A stretch of 64,000 nt of DNA from Methanosarcinales archaeon (GCA_905339155.1 CAJPFJ010000028.1:62001-126000); one strand, 5' to 3'. Shown: positions 55,253-64,000, counted from the stretch's first letter. Made by a program: numbers and translations. The notes: generated by a model not told the origin, from the letters alone.

Positions 55253-57064
55253 ATGCTTTACAGGGAAACTATCAAAGGAATTATTAAATCACTGGGTTTG
55301 GTGTTTGGCGATATCGGAACCAGCCCGATCTATACCCTGACAGTCATTTTATTAATGACAAGTCTTACTGAAAGCCATATTTTAGGTATCCTTTCACTCA
55401 TTATCTGGACCCTTATTATCGTAGTTTCTATAGAATATACATGGCTTGCTATGAGCCTTGGCCAGAAAGGCGAAGGTGGCACGATAGTTCTTCGTGAAAT
55501 ACTTATTCCCATGTTAAAGTCAGGAAGACAAATCGGATTTGTTTCTCTCCTTTCTTTCATTGGCATATCCCTCCTTTTTGGCGACGGAGTGATCACGCCT
55601 GCAATTAGTATACTGAGCGCTGTTGAAGGATTGAAATTGATCCCCGGACTTGAGGGGATGGGGCAACAAACACTGGTCTTTATCGCGGCAATAATTGCGA
55701 TAACCCTTTTTGCTGTCCAGAAAAAAGGAACTGAAAAAGTCGCAGGAGCGTTCGGACCTTTAATGTTTTTGTGGTTTATTGCGCTTGCAGTTTCGGGTAT
55801 TGTCTCAATAATACAGGTCCCTTCTGTCCTTAAGGCGATAAATCCATACTATGCCATCATTTTCTTACTGGAAAACGGCATTGCGGGATTCTTCGTATTA
55901 TCCCAGGTCATACTTTGCGCCACAGGTGGAGAAGCCCTGTTCGCTGATATGGGACAATTGGGAAGACTTCCGATCGTAAGGGCATGGAAATTTGTTTTTG
56001 TTACCCTTTTATTGAATTACCTTGGTCAGGGGGCTTATGTGATTGGTCATCCCGAAGCAAAAAGCGTGTTGTTTGAGATGATATTTTTCCAGGCGCATAT
56101 TCTCTATATACCTTTCCTTGTTTTAAGTATCATTGCAACTGTTATCGCATCCCAGGCAATGATAAGCGGCATGTTCTCCATAGTGTACCAGGGTATGACG
56201 ACACGTATATTGCCAATGCTCAAAGTGGATTATACGTCACGGAAACTCCAGTCACAGATATATATTGATTCAGCTAACTGGTTTTTGCTTTTTTCCGTAC
56301 TTATGGTCATGATAATCTTCAAGGAGTCCCGCAGTCTTGCAGCGGCATATGGCCTTGCTGTCACAGGCGACATGGTACTTACCGGAGTAATGATGTCATG
56401 GATCTTCTATTTGAGGAAAAAAATGTCAAAATTTACGATCGCAATTTTTATTACGATTATCGATATAGCGTTCCTGTTGTCAAGTCTTCATAAGATACCT
56501 TCCGGAGGGTACTGGTCAATAATTCTTGCTTCAATTCCATTCAGTGTAATTATTATATATATATCAGGGCAGAAAAAGCTTGGAAAGACTCTTTCACCAA
56601 TGCTGCTTGATGATTTTCTTAAGGAATATGATAAGTTTTACAACAACATGCCTAAAATAAAAGGTACAGCCCTTTTCTTTGCAAGAGAGATAATAAAAAT
56701 CCCTCCGTATATTGCCAATACGATGTTCAAAAACAATATTATTTATGAGGATAACATAATTGTTTCACTTATAAAAACAGAGAATCCTTACGGAGTCTCC
56801 GGTTCATTCAAGGGCGACCTGGCTGATGGGTTAAGGGTATTTGAAATATATATGGGATATATGGAAGTTGTTGATGTTGAAGCCTTATTAAAGGAGAATG
56901 GAATTGAGGAAAAAACCATCTTTTATGGTCTTGAGGACATTGTTTCGGACAATGTTATCTGGAGGATATATTCGACAATTAAAAAGGTTACTCCGGCTTT
57001 CGTTCAATTTTATAAACTTCCACCCCACAAGCTTCATGGGGTTATCTCAAGGGTTGAGATGTAA
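55253..57064 (+). CDS. kup: Kup-type potassium transporter, copy 2
   Basis: 603 residues, the same length and block order as the upstream copy (GDIGTSPIYTLTV, GQKGEGGTIVLRE, GDGVITPAISILSAVEGLKL, GGEALFADMGQLG), with clear divergence in the second half and the cytoplasmic tail. Both copies look intact. They may differ in affinity or regulation. It is followed by a secreted protein with its own TATA region. Confidence 0.94.
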   Translation: MLYRETIKGIIKSLGLVFGDIGTSPIYTLTVILLMTSLTESHILGILSLIIWTLIIVVSIEYTWLAMSLGQKGEGGTIVLREILIPMLKSGRQIGFVSLLSFIGISLLFGDGVITPAISILSAVEGLKLIPGLEGMGQQTLVFIAAIIAITLFAVQKKGTEKVAGAFGPLMFLWFIALAVSGIVSIIQVPSVLKAINPYYAIIFLLENGIAGFFVLSQVILCATGGEALFADMGQLGRLPIVRAWKFVFVTLLLNYLGQGAYVIGHPEAKSVLFEMIFFQAHILYIPFLVLSIIATVIASQAMISGMFSIVYQGMTTRILPMLKVDYTSRKLQSQIYIDSANWFLLFSVLMVMIIFKESRSLAAAYGLAVTGDMVLTGVMMSWIFYLRKKMSKFTIAIFITIIDIAFLLSSLHKIPSGGYWSIILASIPFSVIIIYISGQKKLGKTLSPMLLDDFLKEYDKFYNNMPKIKGTALFFAREIIKIPPYIANTMFKNNIIYEDNIIVSLIKTENPYGVSGSFKGDLADGLRVFEIYMGYMEVVDVEALLKENGIEEKTIFYGLEDIVSDNVIWRIYSTIKKVTPAFVQFYKLPPHKLHGVISRVEM

Positions 57065-57169
57065 AATATATTATTTAATTATAAAAATTAAGTTCATAAG
57101 GCTTAAATATAATCGATATTATAAGTTGTTCTGTAGATGATCCCGAATCGGAAAAATAATTATAGCTTG

Positions 57170-58312
57170 ATGAATAAATTCTTTTTTCTATTATTAATCT
57201 TATTAGCATTTTCAATACCTGTTGGGGCTCTTAAGAATGAGTCCTTTTTCCTTGAAAATTATACTGGTTTAGATTTCATGAAGGGATATTACAAAATAGA
57301 GGTAATCGAGATCAGTAAACCTGTCGATGTGTCCTCCTTCGTAAAGGTCAACCTGATTACAGGTGGATTGACAAAACAATATTATATAAGGCAAAATGAG
57401 GATCCCTCTATCAATATTGAACCTTTTAATAAGATTAATCTTAATTTGTCATTTATTACTCAAACAGTTGCAAAGATTTCAGTGGAATATCCGGACAACT
57501 GGGAACTTCCAGTAAAATATAACATTGAAATACCCGCAGTCGCTGAGAAAATACCAAATATCGTAGTGACAAAATCAGTTGATAAAACAACACTTAATAA
57601 AGGGGATGTTGTTGAATTTAAAATGATAGTGGAAAACACTGGTAATGGAACCGCTCACAACCTTACCTTAGAAGAAAGGCTCCCGTCCGGATTTACAGGC
57701 GCGCCTGGCTCAAAATTTCCTCCTGCTATACAAGATGAACTTAAAGCGGGTGAACGCCTGGAGCTTTTGTTCGCCCTGAAGGCAGTGGAATCCGGATCAT
57801 ATAATATTGAATCCACTACAGTCAAGTACGATTCAAAAACCGCAATTTCAAATTCCGTTTCATTAACTGTTCTTGAGGAAAAAAAAGAAAAATCCCTCCT
57901 TTTTACCAATGTTACCCTTGATAAATACAATTTATTTACAGGTGAGTCGGCCAAAGCCACGGTGAAAATAACAAATAATGGCAATGTTTCTGCCGAATCA
58001 ATAATTATAGAAGGAAAGACTCCAAAAGGAATGGAAGTAATTGAAGGAGATCTACGACAGTTATATAAAAAAATAGAACCAGGCGAATCTGAAGAATATT
58101 TTGTGACCTTAAATGCAGTTGATGCTGGAAATTACTCAATCAAATTAAAAACAAGTTATTCTGATGATCCGACAGGTTATTCTTCCAGTTTTGATCCTAT
58201 TACTGTTACGGAAAAAGAAAAAAATTACCTGTATATCCTTATCCCCGCAATAATAATCATAGCCGGAATAGTGTTATTTATTATGAAAAGACATAAGGAG
58301 TACAGGTTCTAG
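57170..58312 (+). CDS. Surface protein with repeated CARDB/NEW3-like domains
   Basis: 380 residues from the ATG at 57170; a possible start at 57137 adds 11. Signal peptide (MNKFFFLLLILLAFSIPVGA), then beta-sandwich domains with VTKSVDKTTLNKGDVVEFKM and LDKYNLFTGESAKATVKI, each ending in a similar turn, a C-terminal membrane helix (about 357-375) and a basic tail. The type is common in S-layer-associated archaeal proteins. It lies 7 bases before the tubulin-like gene, so co-transcription is likely. Confidence 0.75.
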   Translation: MNKFFFLLLILLAFSIPVGALKNESFFLENYTGLDFMKGYYKIEVIEISKPVDVSSFVKVNLITGGLTKQYYIRQNEDPSINIEPFNKINLNLSFITQTVAKISVEYPDNWELPVKYNIEIPAVAEKIPNIVVTKSVDKTTLNKGDVVEFKMIVENTGNGTAHNLTLEERLPSGFTGAPGSKFPPAIQDELKAGERLELLFALKAVESGSYNIESTTVKYDSKTAISNSVSLTVLEEKKEKSLLFTNVTLDKYNLFTGESAKATVKITNNGNVSAESIIIEGKTPKGMEVIEGDLRQLYKKIEPGESEEYFVTLNAVDAGNYSIKLKTSYSDDPTGYSSSFDPITVTEKEKNYLYILIPAIIIIAGIVLFIMKRHKEYRF

Positions 58313-58319
58313 AGGAAAT

Positions 58320-59417
58320 ATGCTCAATATACTTATAATCGGGGTTGGACAATGTGGTAACAGGATACTTGATTCCATTAACAAAGAAGCGTTTGGGGGA
58401 AGTTCACTGGCAAAGTATTATGGAACCCAGAAATTTAAAAGCCATGTTGAAACGATCGCTATCAATACAGCCGTAAATGACCTGAAAGAATTGAAGCATA
58501 CAAAAGCCAAAGACAGGATCCAGGTGCCTCATCTGCATGGTGTGGGGGCTAACAGAAATGTTGGAAAACAGACTTTTGAGGAAAATAAAGAGTTGCTCCT
58601 CCGGGTTATCGAGGAGCGCGGCGATTTTGATGTAGCGTTTGTTATGGCTTCATCATCAGGCGGCACCGGTTCATCTTTTGCGCCCCTTTTGATAAATGCG
58701 ATGAAAGAGCGATATAAATACAATGTGTATGGAATAATTGTGCTTCCATTCAGGGAAGAAGGTTCGATATATTTGCAGAATTCCATCTTTTGTGTAAAAG
58801 AAATAATGGATGGGAATTGTGATGGTACAATAATTGTAGATAATCAATATTTAAAGCATCTCGGAAAGGATATAAAAAATGCGTATGATGAGATTAATTC
58901 GACAGTGGCAAAGAGATTTCTCTTTTTATTAAAGGCGCTTGATAGCGAAATGATGATGGTGACTGACCTTGGGGATTTTAAGACTGTCATGTCGGGGGGA
59001 ACAAAACTTGCAACAATGGGTTTTGGAATAGGAGACAAAAATATGCCTGTAAAAGGTGTTATCCAGCATAGTATTTCGCAAGCCGGTCTTCTTTTTAAGC
59101 TTGATCCCTATAAGGAATCAAACCGTGCGATGATAATAATTGAAGGAGACCAGAAATACCTGAATATCAATGATATTACAAGTGAAGTCGAGAAGCTTTC
59201 TGAGCAAATAGGGCAGATCTTCAAAGGTATTCTCTTGCGGGACGGGCAAATGCCAAGAGTACTGACCTTACTTTCGATACGCTCTTCTTCTGAACTTGAT
59301 AGGTTATTTGAAATCGGTATTGATGCGGTGCACAAAGAACGGGAGAAAAAGGAGCAAACACTTGGATTGAACCAGGAAATAAAGAGCAGGCTTGAAGGAT
59401 TGGAACCCCAGTATTAA
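58320..59417 (+). CDS. Tubulin/FtsZ-superfamily GTPase
   Basis: 365 residues. T1 loop GVGQCGNRIL at 8-17 is tubulin-like (GQCGN) rather than FtsZ-like; the T4 GTP loop is SSSGGTGSSFAP near 111-122 (tubulin signature variant); and a T7 synergy loop retains both aspartates in TDLGDFKTVM. It is shorter than FtsZ and CetZ and differs from both in T4. It may form filaments for cell shape or surface display. It is downstream of a surface protein and upstream of a ferredoxin. Confidence 0.82.
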   Translation: MLNILIIGVGQCGNRILDSINKEAFGGSSLAKYYGTQKFKSHVETIAINTAVNDLKELKHTKAKDRIQVPHLHGVGANRNVGKQTFEENKELLLRVIEERGDFDVAFVMASSSGGTGSSFAPLLINAMKERYKYNVYGIIVLPFREEGSIYLQNSIFCVKEIMDGNCDGTIIVDNQYLKHLGKDIKNAYDEINSTVAKRFLFLLKALDSEMMMVTDLGDFKTVMSGGTKLATMGFGIGDKNMPVKGVIQHSISQAGLLFKLDPYKESNRAMIIIEGDQKYLNINDITSEVEKLSEQIGQIFKGILLRDGQMPRVLTLLSIRSSSELDRLFEIGIDAVHKEREKKEQTLGLNQEIKSRLEGLEPQY

Positions 59418-59455
59418 TCGAAAAATTCATATTACTTTAAGAGGTATCACATATT

Positions 59456-59692
59456 ATGGCAAAAGACAAGAAATTAATGCAATCGAATATTTGCAATGGA
59501 TGTGGAATATGTGTATCAGTCTGCCCGCAAAATATAAAACTTTCAAAAGCTGATGATTTTGATATAAATAAAGCAGCGCTTGCGATCACAGTGACAATGG
59601 GCGCAGCAGTTATCGATCAGAATGTGTGTATCGCATGTGGTATATGCACACGCAACTGCCCTGTATCGTCGTTGACGATCGTTCCGGCGTGA
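59456..59692 (+). CDS. 2[4Fe-4S] ferredoxin
   Basis: 78 residues with two full cluster motifs, CNGCGICVSVCPQ near the N-terminus and CIACGICTRNCPV near the C-terminus, linked by a 40-residue insert. It could pass electrons to the sulfite or PUA-type reductases, which is inference. It has a weak leader after the tubulin-like gene (38 bases). Confidence 0.9.
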   Translation: MAKDKKLMQSNICNGCGICVSVCPQNIKLSKADDFDINKAALAITVTMGAAVIDQNVCIACGICTRNCPVSSLTIVPA

Positions 59693-59757
59693 GTTAAAAT
59701 TGGAAAAAACAATAAATTTTGTAACGCGTATCCGCGATTATTTTTTTCAAAAAACTC

Positions 59758-60339
59758 ATGCTAATAGGAACGGATATCAAGAAAGCCTCTGAAATCATCA
59801 AGAAAAACGGCATAGTCATCTATCCAACTGAAACCGTATATGGCATCGGGGCAAATATTTTCTCAAATATCGCACTTGAAAAAGTGTTCGCAATAAAAAA
59901 ACGGGATAAGGATAAGCCTGTTTCTGTTGCTGTTTCTGATCTTAAAATGATGGAAGATCTTGTGTATATCGAGGAAAAGGAAAGGTATTTTATTCAAAAG
60001 TTCCTGCCCGGACCCGTGACTGTCGTTCTTAATAAGAAGGATAAAGTCCCTGACATGCTCACTTCAGGATCGGAACTTGTGGGAATACGTTTCCCTCTGC
60101 ATGAAACAACCATCAAGCTCATTCAACTTGCAGGAGTCCCGATAACATCCACGAGCGCCAACTTTTCAGGGGAGGCGCCGCCAAGAAGCGTGGGCGAGAT
60201 CAGGGTTGGCGCGGATTATATAATTGACGGCGGGGAATGCAAAGGCCAGCCTTCAACAGTGGTTGACCTTGTTAATCGAAAGATCATAAGGATTGGCGCA
60301 AGGTTTGAAGAAGTGAGAGCCGCACTTGAAAATTTCTGA
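59758..60339 (+). CDS. Threonylcarbamoyl-AMP synthase (Sua5/YrdC)
   Basis: 193 residues; makes threonylcarbamoyl-AMP for t6A in ANN-decoding tRNAs. Seen: YPTETVYGIGANIFS, AIKKRDKDKPVSVAVS, FLPGPVTVVL and PITSTSANFSGEAPP. It is the short YrdC form without the C-terminal Sua5 domain. A 65-base gap follows the ferredoxin, with a small AT-rich stretch. Confidence 0.93.
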   Translation: MLIGTDIKKASEIIKKNGIVIYPTETVYGIGANIFSNIALEKVFAIKKRDKDKPVSVAVSDLKMMEDLVYIEEKERYFIQKFLPGPVTVVLNKKDKVPDMLTSGSELVGIRFPLHETTIKLIQLAGVPITSTSANFSGEAPPRSVGEIRVGADYIIDGGECKGQPSTVVDLVNRKIIRIGARFEEVRAALENF

Positions 60340-60485
60340 GCTGCAACCTTTTTTTTAATGCATAGAAACTATAATTTGATAGTGGAAATGAAAGACATTC
60401 TACAAACGAGGTTTACGAGACTCTTAAAAATGTGGCGATAAAATTTGGGCACTTATAAAACTGCACAAAATGGAACAACCAAATG

Positions 60486-60938
60486 CTATATTCCTTTAAC
60501 GGTATCTATTCCATCAAGACCACAGACATTTTCAATAAACTCTTTGGCTGACATAAAGTTTACATGTTCTTTTATTTTCATCTGTGTCAATCTTCTATTT
60601 GCGGTCACAAAATATTCTGCTTCGCCAGCAAAGTAACTACAAATATGGGGTATGTCATCGATGTCTGCTATAAAGCTCTTCCAATCATCAACAAACACGC
60701 TCCACTCGAAATCGTTAATCACCTCAGATGATGGCAGGGACATCATATAAAGTCTCATCATAGATGCAAAGTCTTTACCTTTATTTATTTTAAACCATGC
60801 CAGCACTTCATCTATCAGATAATCGCTCAGAATAACTTTGAGATTACCCTTGATCTCTCTTAGTATCAGCCTACTGTTGCTGTTGGGCTGGAGTATGCCG
60901 ATGATGTACACATTTGTATCAAAATACGCGGTAGGCAT
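60486..60938 (-). CDS. PIN-domain toxin (VapC-type)
   Basis: 150 residues of the PIN fold: FDTNVYIIGI near 6-15 with the first metal Asp, then LSDYLIDEVLAWF, DIDDIPHICSYF and YFVTANRRLTQM, giving the acid cluster. Ribonuclease toxin of a VapBC module. It overlaps the antitoxin by 20 bases. Confidence 0.88.
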   Translation of the reverse strand: MPTAYFDTNVYIIGILQPNSNSRLILREIKGNLKVILSDYLIDEVLAWFKINKGKDFASMMRLYMMSLPSSEVINDFEWSVFVDDWKSFIADIDDIPHICSYFAGEAEYFVTANRRLTQMKIKEHVNFMSAKEFIENVCGLDGIDTVKGI

Positions 60939-61185
60939 ATCCTTCCCATATCTTCTTTCTTATATCCTTTATTTCAGTTAAAAGTTTATCAACGTCTTTG
61001 TAAGACATTTGCGGCGCTGCATTGCTTTTTTCTTCAAGTTCCCTTAGAATAACTTCGTTTATGGCTTTTTTTACGGCATAAGTGATGAATTCACCTTTGT
61101 TTTTGAACTCGCCTAGCTTTATAAAGTGATCTATTAAGGCGGAATCCTTTGCCGGAAGCCTGACAACTTCAGTGTCTGCGTTCAT
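60919..61185 (-). CDS. VapB-type antitoxin
   Basis: 88 residues: a ribbon-helix-helix N-terminus (EVVRLPAKDSALIDHFIKLGEFKNKGEFI region) and a helical tail (LRELEEKSNAAPQMSY) that would bind the toxin. A TATA-like CTATAAG about 25 bases before the ATG suggests a leaderless message. It overlaps the toxin by 20 bases. Confidence 0.85.
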   Translation of the reverse strand: MNADTEVVRLPAKDSALIDHFIKLGEFKNKGEFITYAVKKAINEVILRELEEKSNAAPQMSYKDVDKLLTEIKDIRKKIWEGYAYRVF

Positions 61186-61661
61186 ATGGGAATATTATAA
61201 CTTATAGTATTTTAGTCTTGTTTATGGGACATGGTCAAGTATATATTCAGGCAGGCTGCGTAAATAGAACTACAAAAAGAGGGAGGATAACTTGGCGTAT
61301 CTAATTTTTTAAGGGGTTGAATTTGAGGTTTGTGAATTTGTTACGTGGATGTGCATTTACAATTAACCGCTCCCTCATCAATAGAAACACAGCCACAAGA
61401 GACGCCAGAATTTAAAGCAATTCTTGCGATTTTTGTTATTTTCGTGCCCTTCACCAATAACAAAAACCAAAACAATGAATAATCTTTAGCAATCCTCGTG
61501 CACCTGCGCCGTGATGCTCCACACCTTCCAGTGCGGAGTTCGTGACGTAATATTGAAACATATCAAAGATATTGTATATTGGCATAACTATGTTTGTAGT
61601 TTGGCTAATGTGCAACAAAAAGCTATATTTCGATTATACTTTCATTGACTTATCTTTATGA
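61186..61661. ncRNA. Candidate structured RNA in a gene-free gap
   Basis: About 475 bases with no supportable gene. A perfect 11-bp inverted repeat TTTTTGTTATT/AATAACAAAAA (61430-61440 with 61456-61466) is followed by a G+C-richer patch (about 61495-61545) with a second hairpin CTCCACAC/GTGCGGAG (61517-61524 with 61531-61538). In AT-rich archaea such an island often marks a non-coding RNA. A decayed element is the alternative. No tRNA or known RNA was recognised. Confidence 0.35.
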
Positions 61662-62435
61662 TTAATCAGTGATCGCTGGAGGGGGCATTCTCTTGTGTCC
61701 GCTTGAAGAGATTCGTGCTGCCAGTTTATCAACTATTTCAGGTGGGAATTGGGATTTTATATCAGAAATATTCTTTTTTTCATCAACAAGCATGGTGAGT
61801 ATCTGATCGGCCATCTCATATGACACACCCAGTTCACTTTCATCGGTTTGTCCAGGCCATAATCCTGCAGTGGGTGTTTTTTCAATCATTCGGGCAGGAA
61901 TACCCATATATTTTGATAGGCTGCGCACCTGGGTTTTATAAAGATCCCCAATTGGTTCGATATCAACTCCACCGTCACCGTATTTTGTAAAATACCCAAG
62001 AAGCAGTTCGGTCTTATTCCCGGTACCGACCACCATGCGCCCCATGAGATTTGCATGATAATACAATATGCACATGCGCGTGCGGGCTTTCAGATTGCCG
62101 TTAGCGGTCTTTGCTTTGCTGTCAAAAACCGGAATTGCGGATGAAAACGAGGCCAGAATAGGTGATATTTCAATTATTTTATAATCTATGCCAAGGATAT
62201 TGGCGACTTCAATGGCATCATCAATATCCTGCTTTGATGAGATGCCTTTTTCCGGAAGCAGCAATCCAAGGACGTTTTCCTTGCCCAGGGCGGAAACTGT
62301 CAGGTATGCTGTTAATGAGGAATCTATACCTCCGCTTAAACCGATGACAGCCCCGTTTGCTACCGATCCGGAAACCTTTGAACTTATGAATGCAACAATT
62401 TTATCTTTTATTTCAGGATAACTTATCTTTTTCAT
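61662..62435 (-). CDS. nadE: NAD synthetase, ammonia-dependent
   Basis: 257 residues; amidates nicotinate adenine dinucleotide to NAD. Seen: GLSGGIDSSLTAYL P-loop near 33-46, GLLLPEKG, LMGRMVVGTGNKTE and LGYFTKYGDGGVDIEPIGD. No glutaminase domain is present, so ammonia is used. It is divergent from the RPA operon. Confidence 0.95.
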   Translation of the reverse strand: MKKISYPEIKDKIVAFISSKVSGSVANGAVIGLSGGIDSSLTAYLTVSALGKENVLGLLLPEKGISSKQDIDDAIEVANILGIDYKIIEISPILASFSSAIPVFDSKAKTANGNLKARTRMCILYYHANLMGRMVVGTGNKTELLLGYFTKYGDGGVDIEPIGDLYKTQVRSLSKYMGIPARMIEKTPTAGLWPGQTDESELGVSYEMADQILTMLVDEKKNISDIKSQFPPEIVDKLAARISSSGHKRMPPPAITD

Positions 62436-62492
62436 CTCTTTTTAATGAATTCCAGTATATTAAAATATTACTTTCACTCCGCTCCAATAAGG

Positions 62493-62500
62493 TTTATATG
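62493..62500 (+). promoter_or_regulatory. TATA-like box of the RPA operon
   Basis: TTTATATG gives a start near 62520 and a leader of about 45 bases that contains GAGG (62555-62558) before the ATG at 62565, supporting that start. Confidence 0.5.
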
Positions 62501-62564
62501 TTCACAGGATAAGGTAGTATTGCCTCTCAAACACAAAAATCAAACAAGAGGCTTGAGGAAAGAT

Positions 62565-63506
62565 ATGATAGAAATAGCAAAACAGATAGAAGCCCGATTC
62601 TTGGAACTGGGCGTTAAAGTAGAGACAGGTGAAATCAATACAATGCTGGATCAATTGATCAATAAGTTCAAGGTTCCGCCTGAAGAAGCTCGTCGAAATG
62701 TAACAAATCACTTTTTAAAGAAACATAATATCCCGAAGACTGAATTTTTCACACCGCGGGCAACACCGCAGGTTAAAGCATCCGATATAAAAGAGGATGG
62801 AAAATGGGTATCTCTTCGCTGCAAAGTAGTCCAGTTGTGGGAGACAAACCATGAATCTCTTTCCCAGACTGGGTTGCTGGGTGATGAATCAGGAACAGTG
62901 GCATTCAAGAAATGGACAAAGGCGAACCTTCCCCAGGTCGAGGAAGGAAAAAGCTATATGTTCAAGAATGTGGCAACTTCCGAATGGCAGGGACGTTTCA
63001 GCGTCAGCCTGAATAAAACCAGTGAAATTATACCGATACCTGAAGATATCAAGGTAGGAAACACACTGGTGGAATTCCAGGGCGCAATTGTGGATATCCA
63101 GAGCGGCTCTGGCCTGATAAAGCGGTGCCCGGAATGCAAAAGGGCGCTAATAAAAGGCGCATGTGGCGAACACGGGAAGGTCGATGGAATATATGACCTG
63201 AGAGTCAAAGCTGTCATGGATAATGGAGAAAAGGTTCAGGACATCCTGATGAACAGGGAAGTGACAGAAGCTTTTACCGGTATCACCCTTGATAAAGCAA
63301 AGGAAATGGCAACAGAAGCGCTTGACCAGGCTGTTGTGCTTGATGTTATAAAGAGCAAGCTTGTTGGACGCTATTATGTTGTGACTGGAGCAAAGCTTGA
63401 CAGGTTCATACTCGTTGATACGATCAAGCAGGATGTATCGCCTATAGAAGAAGACCTGGCGAGGGTACTGGCAGCAACTGCAGCGCCTGTAGCACTGGAG
63501 GCGTAA
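62565..63506 (+). CDS. rpa: RPA-type single-stranded-DNA-binding protein
   Basis: 313 residues from the ATG at 62565; a longer frame from 62445 starts upstream of the promoter and is rejected. Two OB folds (about 60-155 and 165-290) around a zinc finger CPEC...C-GEH near residues 195-212. It is the RPA form found in Methanosarcina and relatives, which covers ssDNA in replication and repair. The next gene, 2 bases away, encodes the second subunit. Confidence 0.9.
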   Translation: MIEIAKQIEARFLELGVKVETGEINTMLDQLINKFKVPPEEARRNVTNHFLKKHNIPKTEFFTPRATPQVKASDIKEDGKWVSLRCKVVQLWETNHESLSQTGLLGDESGTVAFKKWTKANLPQVEEGKSYMFKNVATSEWQGRFSVSLNKTSEIIPIPEDIKVGNTLVEFQGAIVDIQSGSGLIKRCPECKRALIKGACGEHGKVDGIYDLRVKAVMDNGEKVQDILMNREVTEAFTGITLDKAKEMATEALDQAVVLDVIKSKLVGRYYVVTGAKLDRFILVDTIKQDVSPIEEDLARVLAATAAPVALEA

Positions 63507-63508
63507 CA

Positions 63509-64000
63509 ATGGCTGAAAACGGATCAGGATTTGTAAGAGAAATAGCGCACCGCATATTCGCAGCAGAGCTAAAAGAATCAAACCTTCAGGCAAAGGAAGG
63601 GAATGACCAGTATTCACCGCAATACCTCATCACCCCGACAGGCGCAAAAGCAAATCGCGTCTTCATAGTGGGCACGCTCACAGAAAAGGAAGACATCGGA
63701 ACAGATTCTGAATTCTGGCGCGGGCGCATCGTTGACCCAACAGGCGCATTCTTCGTATCAGCCGGGCAGTACCAGCCCGAAGCGGCGCAGGTACTTGCCA
63801 AGTCCGCGCCTCCGGAGTTTATTGCTGTTATAGGAAAACCCACGACCTTTACGACCAAAGAAGGAAATGTCCTTGTATCCATCAGGGCTGAATCCATGCA
63901 TGTGGTGGATGGCGCCACAAGGGACAGGTGGGTGGTTGAGACCGCAGACCTGACCGCTAAGAGGCTTGCAAAATTGCAGGGTAATGAGCCTGATGCTGTG
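63509..64000 (+). CDS. RPA-associated protein (partial)
   Basis: Open to the window end; 164 residues are visible. It starts with MAENGSGFVREIAHRIFAAE and includes the OB-like TPTGAKANRVFIVGTLTEKED and RIVDPTGAFFVSAGQY blocks of the COG3390-type protein that accompanies archaeal RPA. It is likely a subunit of a heterotypic RPA complex. The 3' end is missing because the window ends. Confidence 0.85.
   Translation, partial: MAENGSGFVREIAHRIFAAELKESNLQAKEGNDQYSPQYLITPTGAKANRVFIVGTLTEKEDIGTDSEFWRGRIVDPTGAFFVSAGQYQPEAAQVLAKSAPPEFIAVIGKPTTFTTKEGNVLVSIRAESMHVVDGATRDRWVVETADLTAKRLAKLQGNEPDAV

Noticed and set aside
62445-62564. Longer N-terminus for RPA from the ATG at 62445
   Set aside because: It begins upstream of the TATA-like box at 62493 and the extra 40 residues do not resemble RPA; GAGG before 62565 supports the shorter form.

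Overview
The window is archaeal chromosome, most likely from a Methanosarcinales-type euryarchaeon. A 'Ca. Methanoperedens'/ANME-2d-like genome would fit the mix, but no mcr or other lineage marker lies here, so that placement is inference. Archaeal markers seen directly are aIF1A, RIO kinase, a KH ribosome-biogenesis factor, an Sm-like protein, ribosomal protein L37e, the Mre11-Rad50-NurA set, family B DNA polymerase, RPA, SepF, and sn-glycerol-1-phosphate dehydrogenase for archaeal ether lipids. TATA-like boxes and short or absent leaders replace bacterial promoters.

Layout. 0-4.6 kb: small proteins, a GDT1-type cation transporter, a LUD protein and the aIF1A-rio1-KH operon. 4.9-8.4 kb: two cell-surface proteins, one a large c-type cytochrome with an ethylbenzene-dehydrogenase-like haem domain and Ig-like repeats, the other ending in a PGF-CTERM-like anchor. 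8.4-14.4 kb: nurA-rad50-mre11. 14.6-25 kb: metabolic genes, a GC-rich transferred erythromycin-esterase gene, tpiA, a KaiC-like ATPase, and an operon queA-tgt-polB-DUF89 whose first two genes are bacterial queuosine genes. 25-28.6 kb: an accessory island with a decayed transposase, broken surface-protein genes and three toxin-antitoxin pairs, one of them frameshifted and flanked by an 18-bp direct repeat. 28.7-32.8 kb: an anaerobic cobalamin operon (cbiT, a cbiL-cbiF fusion, cbiG, cbiH, cbiC). 33-46 kb: dense housekeeping genes (rtcA, kptA, egsA, a PUA-PAPS-reductase-ferredoxin fusion, rsmB, zpr1, sepF, Sm protein, L37e, purF, an Era-like GTPase cassette). 46-53.3 kb: malate dehydrogenase and the sulfate-assimilation genes (sulfite-reductase-like protein, APS reductase, ATP sulfurylase), separated by a PQQ-type sugar dehydrogenase, a lipoprotein hydrolase and two membrane proteins. 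53-64 kb: tandem Kup transporters, a surface protein, a tubulin/FtsZ-superfamily GTPase, a ferredoxin, Sua5/YrdC, a VapBC pair, nadE, and an RPA operon that runs off the end.

How the genes work together. Sat makes APS, the CysH-type enzyme reduces it to sulfite, and the siroheme/Fe-S protein reduces sulfite to sulfide; no APS kinase is seen. The cob(I)yrinate genes supply the corrin ring that methyltransferase-based methane metabolism needs. QueA and the bacterial-type Tgt could install queuosine precursors in tRNA, which archaea are not known to do. Mre11, Rad50 and NurA resect DNA ends, and RPA covers the single strands.

The most unusual points are the queA-tgt pair, the Rad50 with a C-x7-C apex instead of the usual CxxC zinc hook, the CbiC lacking its catalytic histidine, an aIF1A with no standard start codon, the tubulin-like GTPase, the cytochrome architecture, and a structured intergenic stretch near 61.4 kb. 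No tRNA, rRNA or CRISPR array was recognised.
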